Origin: Hoylesella buccalis ATCC 35310
GTDB taxonomy: Bacteria > Bacteroidota > Bacteroidia > Bacteroidales > Bacteroidaceae
NCBI RefSeq assembly: GCF_000177075.1
Contig: NZ_ADEG01000045.1
Coordinates: forward strand, 1 to 64,000
Direction of reading: 5' to 3'
Length of the DNA: 64,000 nt
The notes beneath the pieces are model-generated. The model made no database searches. It had not been told where the DNA came from and saw only the letters and a list, made by a program, of their open reading frames with translations. Position 1 is the first letter of the stretch, and the number at the start of each line of letters is the position of its first letter. Positions 1 through 8,675 of this stretch are shown piece by piece. The position numbers and the translations under genes are program-made.

Positions 1-160
1 TGATGTTGAATTTTAATAAATAATAGTCCTTGCCTAATTCTAGTGAATCGGCAATAACTATATGTCTTAGCTCCACACCTGTAATATTATAGTTTTTATA
101 ATATCTGCTACATGATGCAAGAGCAAGACATATACATAATAATATAACTTTTTTCATCAT
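1..160 (-). CDS. lipoprotein, C-terminus beyond left edge
   Basis: Reading leftward, an ATG at 158-160 (a second at 155-157) opens a frame that stays open to the window edge, giving 53 residues. The N-terminus is a basic start, a hydrophobic run and a lipobox ending LALASC, so the protein should be exported and lipidated on Cys. The visible mature part begins SRYYKNYNITGVELRH. I do not recognise a domain in so short a piece. A possible -7 box lies about 100 bp upstream on the same strand at 258-265. The function is unknown; the lipoprotein call is fairly secure. Confidence 0.7.
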   Translation of the reverse strand, partial: MMKKVILLCICLALASCSRYYKNYNITGVELRHIVIADSLELGKDYYLLKFNI

Positions 161-257
161 CTATCTATCAAATAAATTTGATGAATCCCATGAATATTAC
201 CAAATACATGGAACTTTCGAGTGGTAGATTCTCCCCCGTAGAGTCAACCAGCAAGTG

Positions 258-265
258 CAAAGTTA
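258..265 (-). promoter_or_regulatory. putative -7 box (TAACTTTG) for the left-edge lipoprotein
   Basis: On the minus strand the octamer TAACTTTG fits the Bacteroidetes TAnnTTTG -7 element and lies about 98 bp before the lipoprotein start. No clear -33 TTG sits at the usual distance, so this is only moderate evidence. Confidence 0.4.
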
Positions 266-465
266 CAAAACGTGTTTAAGAACTCTCGTTTTGGTGTAGA
301 AAAGTTTAATTTTTCTCTCGGTCTTTCGCGTAGGTGCATTTCATTCGTCTCATTTTGTTATTTGGCAGCAATGTTTGTTGTTGTGGCAAACGGTATGAAA
401 GAAGACAATATAAAATAAGGATTGAAAATCTTTCTGAATTTTATTGACAACATGCCTTCCGTTCC

Positions 466-825
466 TTGGCTTATTTACAAACAAACATGTTGATGGGCGT
501 AAATAAGCGAAATGTGAGCACTTTTCTTACATCGTTCATACACAATGAATTATGCTTTTATATTAAAGTTGTTTAGCTTTATTTCAAGCATTTTTAAGCC
601 AAAAGCATTGCTTAAAGCGAGTTTTTTGCATGCTATTGACGAGCAAAAGCATGGGAATAGTCCGCTAAAGTGATACGTTTAGTGAGGTAAACTCAATGCT
701 CTTGCGGTGAAAACCATTTTTTGTCACAAAATTAGCGCATATTTGCTTCCTTCCGGCCTATCATTTTTTTCTAGATTGAAAGTTTATAAGGGCCGTTTTA
801 TGACCCTAAAATGAGGAAAAAATCG
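466..825 (+). repeat. dispersed intergenic element, copy 1 (about 360 bp)
   Basis: This fills most of the gene-free stretch 161-849. It starts with an inverted repeat (GCTTATTTAC at 469-478, GTAAATAAGC at 499-508, 20 nt apart). Next comes an array of words at 606, 629, 650 and 694 (CATTGCTTAA, CATGCTATTG, CATGGGAATA, CAATGCTCTT), in phase with a 22-nt period. It ends with an AT-rich module holding CCTATC, TCTAG and CTTTCA-like words in reverse order. Read backwards it aligns along its length with 21211-21572. No ORF, terminal inverted repeat or transposase is visible. Ends are set by where the similarity to copy 2 fades by eye. Confidence 0.6.
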
Positions 826-849
826 AACAAATGGGGAATAGGCAAATAA

Positions 850-1653
850 TTACTCCAAATTATATAGCGAGCTGGGCGATTTCCGCTTCAACACATCCAA
901 CAGTACGTCTGTTCCTGCCTCTATACCTTTCGTTCGCAAAATATGCGCTACCGTTTCGTGTGCCAAATCAGGACAATTGTTCTCTTCACTTAAATGACAC
1001 AGCCACACATGGCGCATCCGCTCGGTCATGTTCTCAGCCAAAGCTTGCGCACAATCCTGGTTGGCCAAATGCCCATTTGGGCCCGATATGCGAATTTTTA
1101 AATGTTGGGGATAGGGGCCATACATCAACATCTTCGGGTCGTGATTGGCCTCTATGACCAGATAATTCGTTTCGGAGATGACGGCCCTCATTTCGTCTGT
1201 CACATGACCAATGTCTGTCATCAGTGTAAAGACGATATTACCGCATTCTATTTTATAACCTACATTGTCAGAACTGTCATGTGGCACACCAAAGGGTGTA
1301 ACGGTGAAATCACCCAGTTGAAACGGTTGTCCTTTATCTATGACCTCCATGTATGCCGGTGCAACCTTCTTATGCACACAATAGTTGCGCTCTATCCCAG
1401 CATGAACAAGATGCGTCGCATAGACGGCTAAATGATAATCAAGGCTTATCGCCCCCACTGATTTCACATGGTCTGCATGGTCGTGCGTCACTAAAATATG
1501 GTGAATTTGAGAAAGTGATAGTCCATACTCTTTAAATGACCTTTTTAATAGCCTGATGCCTATTCCAGCATCAATCATCAAGCCGTCATTCTCTGTAAAA
1601 AGACAATAGCAGTTTCCACTGCTACCACTTCCCAAACAAATGAATTTTAACAT
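850..1653 (-). CDS. MBL-fold metallo-hydrolase (YycJ/WalJ-like)
   Basis: A 267-residue metallo-beta-lactamase-fold protein. It begins MLKFICLGSGSSGNCY, the usual opening of the YycJ/WalJ group, and carries the zinc motif THDHADHV followed by the later H and D ligands (HDSSDN, DIGHV, EANHD). In Firmicutes this family is tied to cell-wall/DNA-damage housekeeping; in Bacteroidetes the substrate is not established. The frame is open a further 16 codons upstream, but ATG at 1651-1653 gives the family N-terminus and was chosen. It has no operon partner: the preceding gene on this strand is far away, and a divergent lipoprotein starts at 1786. Confidence 0.85.
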   Translation of the reverse strand: MLKFICLGSGSSGNCYCLFTENDGLMIDAGIGIRLLKRSFKEYGLSLSQIHHILVTHDHADHVKSVGAISLDYHLAVYATHLVHAGIERNYCVHKKVAPAYMEVIDKGQPFQLGDFTVTPFGVPHDSSDNVGYKIECGNIVFTLMTDIGHVTDEMRAVISETNYLVIEANHDPKMLMYGPYPQHLKIRISGPNGHLANQDCAQALAENMTERMRHVWLCHLSEENNCPDLAHETVAHILRTKGIEAGTDVLLDVLKRKSPSSLYNLE

Positions 1654-1688
1654 GTTTGAAATATTTGGCACAAAAGTAAACAAAAGGC

Positions 1689-1718
1689 TTGACATGAACA
1701 AAGTTTTTGGTACCTTTG
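1689..1718 (+). promoter_or_regulatory. promoter for the 1786 lipoprotein gene
   Basis: TTG at 1689-1691, 19 bp, then TACCTTTG at 1711-1718, a good match to the Bacteroidetes housekeeping promoter. It lies inside the 5' region of the divergent hydrolase gene, so the two promoters probably overlap. Confidence 0.6.
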
Positions 1719-1785
1719 CATCAGACAGTGAACCCTCTTATCCTTTGGCTTGCACAGTTGATGCATCAATAAAACGTTTTTTCGG

Positions 1786-2253
1786 ATGAAAATAAGATTG
1801 ACAATTATACTCACGATAGTAGGCAGCGTGTTGATAGGCCTCTGCGCTTGTACAGACCATAAAAATGAAGAGCAGCTCCGGGATACCGCCAACACTTTTG
1901 CGCAAGCTTATTTCAACTGGCAATTCAACGATGCATTAGCTCATTGTACCCCATCTTCACAAAGATGGATTAGTTATGCGGCCTCACAGGTAAAACAAGA
2001 TGATGTTGACAAACTAAGGAGTGCTGAGCAAGGTGCCAGGTCGGAAATCAAGAAAATACATTATGATGAGGGTGACTCGGTGGCTTCAGTGGTCATGAAG
2101 ATTGAAAACTTCTTGTCAATGGACTCGTTAGAAGCCGTGGGACATTTTGTTGAATCTGCCACCTACACACTGCAACTGGTACAACTTAATAAACAATGGA
2201 AAGTGAGGTTGACCGAACTACCCAGGCGCGATTCCCCGCTTCATGATTATTAA
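1786..2253 (+). CDS. small lipoprotein, NTF2-like size, unknown function
   Basis: 155 residues. The signal peptide ends in a lipobox (GLCAC), after which the mature protein has a helix-rich start (EEQLRDTANTFAQAYFNW) and ends in alternating short strands (YTLQLVQLNKQWKVRLTE). That layout resembles the NTF2/DUF4878 group of small secreted proteins, but I cannot assign it firmly. It stands alone, with a consensus promoter at 1689-1718 and a 240-bp gap before the next gene. The role is unknown; a cell-envelope location is likely. Confidence 0.7.
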   Translation: MKIRLTIILTIVGSVLIGLCACTDHKNEEQLRDTANTFAQAYFNWQFNDALAHCTPSSQRWISYAASQVKQDDVDKLRSAEQGARSEIKKIHYDEGDSVASVVMKIENFLSMDSLEAVGHFVESATYTLQLVQLNKQWKVRLTELPRRDSPLHDY

Positions 2254-2439
2254 TCATGCTAATTTTAAACATCATTTTTGACGGCTGGCGTAATAGGAAT
2301 ATAACAAAGCAACGGTCATCATAGCGCAATTATCATCGCATTTCTTTCTGTTTGACCGAATTGGGTACAATGCTATATCAGAAATTGTTATTAAATCCAC
2401 CATTTTTGTCCTATATTTGAATAGTTTTAAAGACATTCG

Positions 2440-2471
2440 TTTGCCCCGTTAAGATATTAAGCATAACTTTG
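2440..2471 (+). promoter_or_regulatory. promoter for the PCMD/beta-barrel pair
   Basis: TTTG at 2440-2443, 20 bp, then TAACTTTG at 2464-2471, 23 bp ahead of the ATG at 2494. This gives a short leader of roughly 15 nt. Confidence 0.65.
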
Positions 2472-2493
2472 CAGTCGAAAAGATTATGTTACA

Positions 2494-3642
2494 ATGAAAT
2501 TTTATCAAAACTTATTGGTTATCGCACTTTCATCCGTGTTCACCTCATGCTTTAAGGACGAACCATTGAATGCAGAGTGTGATATTCTAGAGGCTTCTGT
2601 TTCGGTAAGTAAGCCTGAGGAGATGTTCTATCACCCTTCAGATAGCAAGCTTCATGTTCCTTACACGGACAGTACCATTATTTTCAATGTAAGACGTCAT
2701 ACAGCCTTGAACGCCATCGCTCCTCACTTCACATTGACGGACGGGGCAACCATCGTTCCGGCAAACGGTTCGGTTCAAGATTTCAGTAAAGGTCCCGTCA
2801 TCTATACGGTAACTTCTGAGGACAAACAGTGGAATAGGCGCTATGCCGTTAGCTTCATTCCGGTTGTCCAGACGGTTAGTGATACCATTCGATTTGACTT
2901 TGAACATTATGAGTTGGAGCAGAAAGAACTGAAATATTATACCTGGTATTATATAGGTGAAGATGGTCAGCGACACGACTATTGGGCTACGGGTAATCCA
3001 GGGTTTAGAATGAGCAGGGAATCGGCACCACCAGAGGGCTATCCCAGTGTTCCTGCGAAGGACGGTTACAGTGGGTCGTATGCCAAACTGACCACCCAAA
3101 GCACAGGCTTGTTAGGATCATTGGTTGGTAAGCCCCTGGCAGCAGGCAATCTGTATCTGGGATCTTTCGATTTTGGAATGGCCATGCGCGATGCCATGAA
3201 AGCGACCAAGTTTGGTATTCCTTTTGATAAAAAGCCCATCAAACTGACGGGATGGTACCGGTATCAGCCAGGTAAAAAGTATCAAGACAAGAATCGAAAA
3301 ATAGTTCCCAACCGCACGGACAGCGCGGCTATCTATGCTGTGTTTTATAGAAATGCTGACGAACAGGACAATCCCATAACGCTGTATGGGGACGATGTAT
3401 TGACGAACAAGCACATCTTGGCCATCGCCAAGTTGGCAGAAGTGAAGACTACTGACCAATGGACGCCTTTTGAAGTGGTTTTCGACTATACACAACAACC
3501 TGATGAAAGAATCTTGGCCAACCGCGGATACAATTTAACCGTAGTCTTCTCGTCCAGCGAAAGAGGTGCTCAGTTTGAGGGAGCTATCGGCAGTGAGTTG
3601 TCTATTGATGAAGTAAGAATCATTTGTACAAAGGAGGAATAA
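2494..3642 (+). CDS. PCMD domain lipoprotein
   Basis: 382 residues with a lipoprotein signal (cleavage before Cys in VFTSCF). An N-terminal Ig-like/DUF4493-type strand domain (about 30-125) is followed by a PCMD (putative carbohydrate metabolism) domain, recognised by RFDFEHYE near residue 130 and the WATGNPGF motif near 165. PCMD proteins are surface-exposed beta-sandwich lipoproteins of Bacteroidales; carbohydrate binding is assumed from structure, not shown. The stop codon is 4 nt before the next start, so the two genes form an operon with an outer-membrane barrel. Confidence 0.75.
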   Translation: MKFYQNLLVIALSSVFTSCFKDEPLNAECDILEASVSVSKPEEMFYHPSDSKLHVPYTDSTIIFNVRRHTALNAIAPHFTLTDGATIVPANGSVQDFSKGPVIYTVTSEDKQWNRRYAVSFIPVVQTVSDTIRFDFEHYELEQKELKYYTWYYIGEDGQRHDYWATGNPGFRMSRESAPPEGYPSVPAKDGYSGSYAKLTTQSTGLLGSLVGKPLAAGNLYLGSFDFGMAMRDAMKATKFGIPFDKKPIKLTGWYRYQPGKKYQDKNRKIVPNRTDSAAIYAVFYRNADEQDNPITLYGDDVLTNKHILAIAKLAEVKTTDQWTPFEVVFDYTQQPDERILANRGYNLTVVFSSSERGAQFEGAIGSELSIDEVRIICTKEE

Positions 3643-3646
3643 CGGC

Positions 3647-4405
3647 ATGCGTAAGTTTATATTAATCATATTGTGGATGGGATGCTTGTCGCTGAACAGC
3701 ATGGCAGATTCTTTTCTGAAGGATGTGAAGCTCCAGGCTCGCATAGGATATAATCTGGGAGGAACCGCTCCCATCGGCTTACCTGCAACCGTCAGGTCGC
3801 TTGAATCATACAAGTTGCATAATAATGTGACCATAGAACTTGATGGCCATAAAATCATCGATGGCAAATGGGGTGGCCTGATAGGCCTTCGGGCGGAGAA
3901 TAAAGATATGGACGTGGATGCCAAGGTGAAGAACTACCACATGGAAATGATTCGCGGAGGCGAGTCATTGAAAGGGGTGTTCACAGGCTATGTGCAGACA
4001 CAGGTGCGGCAATGGATGATAACCCTTCCCATTCAAGCTACCTACGATGTAAGCGACAGAATTCAACTGCGCATGGGATCGTATATATCGTACTTGCTCT
4101 CTAAAGACTTTGAAGGAAGCGTGTATGATGGATACCTGCGGGTAGGAGATCCAACGGGGCCCAGAATCGAGATGGGTAGCGATCCTGGAACAAGGGGTAT
4201 CTATGACTTTTCTGAACACATGAGACGGTTCCAAGTTGGCATATCCGCTGGGATAGACTGTCATATTTACCGCCGTTTTGGTTTATATGCCGATTTAAAT
4301 TGGGGTCTCAACGGCATCTTCAAGCGTTCATTCAAAACGATAGAACAAACTCTTTATCCTGTATATGGAACGTTCGGCGTGATTTACAGAATCAGCAAAC
4401 ATTAG
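3647..4405 (+). CDS. outer-membrane beta-barrel protein (PorT-like)
   Basis: 252 residues. A signal peptide (MRKFILIILWMGCLSLNSMA) is followed by repeated amphipathic strands typical of an 8-10 stranded barrel (QARIGYNLGG, GGLIGLRAE, IQLRMGSYISYLLS, FGLYADLNWGLNGIF), ending FGVIYRISKH. It is encoded 4 nt after the PCMD lipoprotein, so the two are probably co-translated and may work together at the surface. No substrate can be read from the sequence. An AAGGAGG stretch precedes the start, but it also codes for the end of the upstream gene. Confidence 0.75.
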   Translation: MRKFILIILWMGCLSLNSMADSFLKDVKLQARIGYNLGGTAPIGLPATVRSLESYKLHNNVTIELDGHKIIDGKWGGLIGLRAENKDMDVDAKVKNYHMEMIRGGESLKGVFTGYVQTQVRQWMITLPIQATYDVSDRIQLRMGSYISYLLSKDFEGSVYDGYLRVGDPTGPRIEMGSDPGTRGIYDFSEHMRRFQVGISAGIDCHIYRRFGLYADLNWGLNGIFKRSFKTIEQTLYPVYGTFGVIYRISKH

Positions 4406-4430
4406 GAATATAAGAAGACATGAAGTCATG

Positions 4431-4478
4431 TTACACTATTCAGCGTAGCTGTCGCGCTACAACCTTCTTACAGTGTAA
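4431..4478. other. nested imperfect hairpin downstream of the barrel gene
   Basis: TTACACT (4431-4437) pairs with AGTGTAA (4472-4478), and inside it GTAGC (4445-4449) pairs with GCTAC (4456-4460). There is no T tract. It may be an RNA-end processing or protective structure for the 2494-4405 mRNA. Confidence 0.35.
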
Positions 4479-4514
4479 GATAGACACATGAATTGAATGA
4501 TTAATCATATCAAC

Positions 4515-4563
4515 AAAAAGAGTGAGCCTGGTATCGATATTTGGTACTGGGCTCTTACTTTGT
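4515..4563 (+). terminator. putative terminator before serS
   Basis: Arms 4515-4535 and 4543-4563 pair along about 21 positions with a few mismatches (core GAGCC with GGCTC) around a 7-nt loop. A-rich sequence leads the left arm and T-rich sequence ends the right arm. It probably ends the upstream PCMD/barrel transcript. Confidence 0.45.
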
Positions 4564-4617
4564 AGAAAGTTCCATTAAAATATTAGCATTTAATGAATAA
4601 TATTTAATTATAATTAG

Positions 4618-4625
4618 TAACTTTG
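4618..4625 (+). promoter_or_regulatory. -7 box (TAACTTTG) of serS
   Basis: A consensus TAnnTTTG 35 bp before the serS ATG, in AT-rich sequence. The -33 element is weak. Confidence 0.55.
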
Positions 4626-4659
4626 TCAGCAGTAGGAAATTTTTCAAAAAAATATAAAT

Positions 4660-5949
4660 ATGCTTACACTAAAACTCATCAGTGAAGAAACTGAACGTGT
4701 GATCAAAGGATTAGAGAAGAAACATTTTGAGGGAGCAAGAGAAACTGTCAATCAGGTGCTCGCCATTGACAAGCTACGTCGGGAGTCCCAACAAAAACTT
4801 GACAAGAATAAGCAACAAGCTAATTTGCTCGCCAAGAAGATAGGTGGGCTCATGAAAGATAAGAAATTGGATGAGGCCAATGAGGTGAAAGCGCAGGTTG
4901 CAAAGTTGAAAGAAGAAGCTAAAGGTCTTCAACAGTCAATGGAAACAGCTGAAAACGACCTCACTACCCTACTTTATACCATTCCTAACATCCCAAACGA
5001 AGATGTCCCAGAAGGTAAAGATGCATCAGACAACGTCGTTGTGAAAGAAGGAGGAGTGATACCTGAACTTGGTGAAGACGCATTGTGCCATTGGGACTTA
5101 TGTAAGAAGTTTAACCTCATAGATTTTGACCTGGGCGTTAAAATCACGGGTGCGGGTTTCCCCTTATACATTGGCAAGATGGCCCGTTTCCAACGAGCGC
5201 TCGAAGCATTTTTCCTTGAAGAGGCTCGTAAATCTGGCTATCTCGAGGTTCAGCCTCCATTTGTTGTGAATCAAGCATCTGGCTATGGCACAGGTCAGCT
5301 GCCTGACAAAGAAGGCCAGATGTACCATGTACAGCTGGATGACCTGTATCTGATTCCTACCGCAGAGGTTCCTGTAACGAACATTTTCCGTGACGAGATT
5401 CTCGATGAGAAAGACCTGCCTATCAAGCGCTGTGCTTATTCAGCTTGCTTCCGACGTGAAGCAGGTTCGTATGGAAAAGATGTACGCGGACTCAATCGTT
5501 TGCATCAATTCGATAAAGTGGAGATTGTCCGTATTGACAAGCCAGAACATTCTTATGAATCTCTTAACGAAATGCTTGAACACGTAGAGGGATTATGTAA
5601 GAAACTGGAACTCCCCTATCATATCTTGAAATTATGTGGCGGAGACATGAGTTTCACGTCGTCGATATGCTACGATTTTGAAGTATGGAGCGCAGCTCAG
5701 AAAAGATGGCTGGAGGTTTCGTCCGTATCAAACTTCGAAAGTTACCAAGCTAACCGTCTGAAATGTCGCTATCGTCATGCAGAAGATGGCAAGATAGAAC
5801 TTTGCCACACGCTTAATGGTTCGGCATTGGCCTTGCCACGTATCGTTGCCAGCATCTTGGAAAACAATCAGACACCAGAAGGCATTCGTGTACCGAAAGT
5901 ACTTGTCCCCTACTGTGGATTCGAGATGATTGACGATCAAAATTTCTAA
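4660..5949 (+). CDS. serS: serine--tRNA ligase
   Basis: 429 residues, full length for bacterial SerRS. It charges tRNA-Ser in the cytoplasm. Residues about 30-105 form the long antiparallel coiled-coil arm (KQQANLLAKKIGGLMKDK). The class II core has motif 2 around RREAGSYGKD and motif 3 around NGSALALPRIVASILE. TAEVPVTN, the conserved serine-site loop, is present. It has its own promoter (4618-4625). The next gene starts only 17 nt after the stop, but that one is a doubtful small ORF. Confidence 0.97.
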   Translation: MLTLKLISEETERVIKGLEKKHFEGARETVNQVLAIDKLRRESQQKLDKNKQQANLLAKKIGGLMKDKKLDEANEVKAQVAKLKEEAKGLQQSMETAENDLTTLLYTIPNIPNEDVPEGKDASDNVVVKEGGVIPELGEDALCHWDLCKKFNLIDFDLGVKITGAGFPLYIGKMARFQRALEAFFLEEARKSGYLEVQPPFVVNQASGYGTGQLPDKEGQMYHVQLDDLYLIPTAEVPVTNIFRDEILDEKDLPIKRCAYSACFRREAGSYGKDVRGLNRLHQFDKVEIVRIDKPEHSYESLNEMLEHVEGLCKKLELPYHILKLCGGDMSFTSSICYDFEVWSAAQKRWLEVSSVSNFESYQANRLKCRYRHAEDGKIELCHTLNGSALALPRIVASILENNQTPEGIRVPKVLVPYCGFEMIDDQNF

Positions 5950-5965
5950 GGTGAAGACAGCCGTG

Positions 5966-6154
5966 ATGAGAAACTTCAAATACATACTCATCTCTTTTCT
6001 TCTGACCTTCTCCATGAATTGTGCTGCCCAACATGCGAATGGCGTCACAACCACCAAACCGTATGGAGGAGTGAGCTATGCGGCCATGTTCAACGGTGAC
6101 CTTGATTGCAGGAACAGCATCATGGCTGGGCTGACATGGAGAAGCGGCTGTTAA
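5966..6154 (+). pseudogene. short secreted ORF, probably a truncated remnant
   Basis: From ATG at 5966 this reads 62 residues: a clear signal peptide (MRNFKYILISFLLTFSMNCAAQ), then a 40-residue tail with KPYGGVSYAAMFN and two Cys (DLDC, SGC). It starts 17 nt after serS. The tail looks like the first strands of a larger exported protein that stops early, so it is either a decayed gene or a tiny secreted peptide. I cannot tell which from the sequence. Confidence 0.35.
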
Positions 6155-6210
6155 ACATCTGTTTTCCTTAGACTATCAATTTGAACTATAACAATCTATT
6201 AAAACATACT

Positions 6211-8562
6211 ATGAATAAAATTATCCGAAAAGAACAGTTCTCTGAGAAAGTTTTTCTCTTTGAGATTGAGGCTCCGCTCATTGCTAAAAGCAGAAGAGCC
6301 GGCAATTTCGTTATCGTCCGTGTAGGTCACAAAGGCGAACGCATGCCACTGACCATCGCCGATGCAGACATCAAACGCGGAACCATCACATTGGTTGTGC
6401 AGAAGGTTGGTCTGTCCTCCATGAAGCTCTGCAATTTGAATGAAGGTGACTATGTTACTGATGTGGTAGGTCCCTTGGGCAATGCCACACACATCGAGAA
6501 GTTTGGCACCGTACTCTGTGCGGGTGGTGGCGTTGGCGTTGCCCCTATGCTGCCCATCATTAAAGCCTTGAAGGAAGCGGGTAACAGGGTGCTGTCGGTG
6601 TTGGCAGGACGCAGCAAAGATCTCATTATCTTAGAAGATGAAGTAAGAGCGAATTCTGATGAAACAATCATCATGACCGATGATGGCAGCTATGGCGAGA
6701 AAGGTGTCGTCACGGTGGGCATGGAAAAATTGATAAAACAGGAACATATCGACAAGGCATTTGCTATTGGACCTCCCATCATGATGAAGTTTTGCTGTCT
6801 TCTTACGCAAAAATATAACATACCTACAGATGTATCTCTCAACACCATCATGGTTGACGGCACGGGCATGTGTGGTGCCTGCCGGTTAACGATTGGCGGC
6901 AAGACAAAATTCGTGTGTATCGATGGACCTGAATTTGATGGCGCATTGGTTGACTGGGATGAGATGTTCAAGCGCATGAACACATTCAAGGATGTTGAAA
7001 AAGATGAGGTAGAACATTTGCAAGATCACCTTAATGAGTTAGAAAGCGCACAGGAGAAACATGCGTCTACCATTAAAATGGATGTAGAGCCTACACAAGA
7101 GAGTATCTCGATGCTAACCGATCGAAATGCTGAATGGAGAAAGGCATTACGGGATTCCATGAAGCCGAAAGAGCGGAAGAGCATCGCTCGCGTGCAAATG
7201 CCAGAGTTAGATCCAACATATCGGGCAACGACCAGGACGGAAGAGGTCAATCTAGGACTTACGAAAGAAATGGCCATGACTGAAGCCAAACGTTGCTTGG
7301 ATTGTGCTAAACCGACCTGTGTGGAAGGTTGTCCGGTCAACATCAACATTCCTTCTTTTATCAAGAATATAGAGCGAGGACAATTCCTAGCAGCTGCCAA
7401 AGTGTTGAAGAACACCTCTGCCCTACCCGCAGTATGTGGCAGAGTTTGCCCACAAGAGAAACAATGCGAAAGCAAATGTATTCATTTGAAGATGAACGAG
7501 CCCGCTGTCGCCATTGGTTATCTTGAACGTTTTGCCGCCGATTATGAACGGGAAAGTGGAAACGCGTCAATCCCTGATATGCAACCTGACAACGGTATTA
7601 AGGTGGCTGTGGTCGGTTCAGGGCCTGCAGGCTTGAGCTTCGCTGGGGATATGGCTAAGCGAGGCTATCAAGTTCATGTGTTTGAGGCGCTGCATGAAAT
7701 AGGTGGCGTGCTGAAATATGGAATTCCAGAGTTCCGCCTTCCTAATGCCATCGTCGACGTTGAGATTGAAAATCTCAAGAAAATGGGTGTTCATTTCTTA
7801 ACAGACTGCATCATTGGAAAAACCCTTTCTATTGAAGAACTCAAAGAAAAAGATTTCAAAGGCATCTTTGTGGGATCGGGTGCAGGACTTCCTAATTTTA
7901 TGGGAATACCAGGAGAGAATGCCATTAACATCATGTCATCCAACGAATACCTGACCCGTATCAATCTTATGGATGCCGCCAATACTAATGCAGACACACC
8001 CATCAATCTTGGAAAGAAAGTGATGGTCGTTGGAGGTGGCAACACAGCCATGGACTCTTGTAGAACAGCCAAACGCTTAGGAGCTGACGTTACCCTGGTC
8101 TACCGTCGCTCTGAAGCAGAAATGCCGGCCCGACTTGAAGAAGTTAAACATGCCAAGGAAGAAGGCATCCATTTCATGTGCCTGCATAACCCTATTGAAT
8201 ATCTCACGGATGAAAGAGGTGCTGTCAGCGCCGCCGTGTTACAAGTCATGCAATTGGGAGAGCCTGATGCAAGTGGCCGTCGCAGCCCTGTGCCAGTTGA
8301 AGGACAAACGATTACGCTTGAAGTAGATCAGGTTGTTGTGGCTGTCGGCGTATCTCCAAATCCTCTGGTACCAAAATCTATCCAGGGACTGGAACTTGGT
8401 CGCAAAAACACCATTGTCGTCAACGACCAGATGCAGTCCAGTAGATCAGAAATCTATGCAGGAGGCGACATCGTACGCGGAGGCGCAACGGTGATTCTAG
8501 CCATGGGTGATGGCAGAAGAGCTGCTGCAAATATGGATATGCAACTAAGAGCTGAAAAGTGA
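6211..8562 (+). CDS. fused ferredoxin-NADP reductase subunit alpha / glutamate synthase-like subunit (NfnA-NfnB type)
   Basis: A 783-residue fusion. Residues about 1-275 form a PyrK/NfnA-like FAD- and NAD-binding unit (GGGVGVAPMLP), with a [2Fe-2S] cysteine cluster in DGTGMCGACRLTI. Residues about 310-783 form a GltD/NfnB-like unit: N-terminal [4Fe-4S] cysteines (CLDCAKPTCVEGCPV, CGRVCPQEKQCESKC), an FAD Rossmann fold (VVGSGPAGLS) and an NADPH fold (VVGGGNTAMDS, YRRSEAEMPA). Separate NfnAB subunits bifurcate electrons between NADH, ferredoxin and NADPH; single-chain versions occur in Bacteroidetes and are often annotated as dihydroorotate dehydrogenase electron transfer/glutamate synthase. 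The ATG at 6211 was chosen over codons upstream because homology begins at MNKII. Confidence 0.9.
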   Translation: MNKIIRKEQFSEKVFLFEIEAPLIAKSRRAGNFVIVRVGHKGERMPLTIADADIKRGTITLVVQKVGLSSMKLCNLNEGDYVTDVVGPLGNATHIEKFGTVLCAGGGVGVAPMLPIIKALKEAGNRVLSVLAGRSKDLIILEDEVRANSDETIIMTDDGSYGEKGVVTVGMEKLIKQEHIDKAFAIGPPIMMKFCCLLTQKYNIPTDVSLNTIMVDGTGMCGACRLTIGGKTKFVCIDGPEFDGALVDWDEMFKRMNTFKDVEKDEVEHLQDHLNELESAQEKHASTIKMDVEPTQESISMLTDRNAEWRKALRDSMKPKERKSIARVQMPELDPTYRATTRTEEVNLGLTKEMAMTEAKRCLDCAKPTCVEGCPVNINIPSFIKNIERGQFLAAAKVLKNTSALPAVCGRVCPQEKQCESKCIHLKMNEPAVAIGYLERFAADYERESGNASIPDMQPDNGIKVAVVGSGPAGLSFAGDMAKRGYQVHVFEALHEIGGVLKYGIPEFRLPNAIVDVEIENLKKMGVHFLTDCIIGKTLSIEELKEKDFKGIFVGSGAGLPNFMGIPGENAINIMSSNEYLTRINLMDAANTNADTPINLGKKVMVVGGGNTAMDSCRTAKRLGADVTLVYRRSEAEMPARLEEVKHAKEEGIHFMCLHNPIEYLTDERGAVSAAVLQVMQLGEPDASGRRSPVPVEGQTITLEVDQVVVAVGVSPNPLVPKSIQGLELGRKNTIVVNDQMQSSRSEIYAGGDIVRGGATVILAMGDGRRAAANMDMQLRAEK

Positions 8563-8653
8563 TTGATAAAGAGACAGCTTGTAGGTTAAAACGGCTTCTT
8601 TACAAGTCACTACATTTTTGCATTCTTTATGACTAACTTCATAAATAAATTTG

Positions 8654-8661
8654 TATCTTTG
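8654..8661 (+). promoter_or_regulatory. -7 box (TATCTTTG) with almost no leader
   Basis: TATCTTTG ends 5 bp before ATG 8667 and 14 bp before ATG 8676. Since Bacteroidetes start sites fall about 4-7 nt after this box, the mRNA would be leaderless or nearly so. Confidence 0.5.
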
Positions 8662-8675
8662 TCAACATGACAAAT

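Noticed and set aside
466..825. insertion sequence or MITE with terminal inverted repeats
   Set aside because: No terminal inverted repeats or target duplications could be seen, so I left it as an unclassified repeat.
831..1431. overlapping frames on the plus strand over the hydrolase gene
   Set aside because: They are antisense to a clear MBL-fold gene and show no domain.
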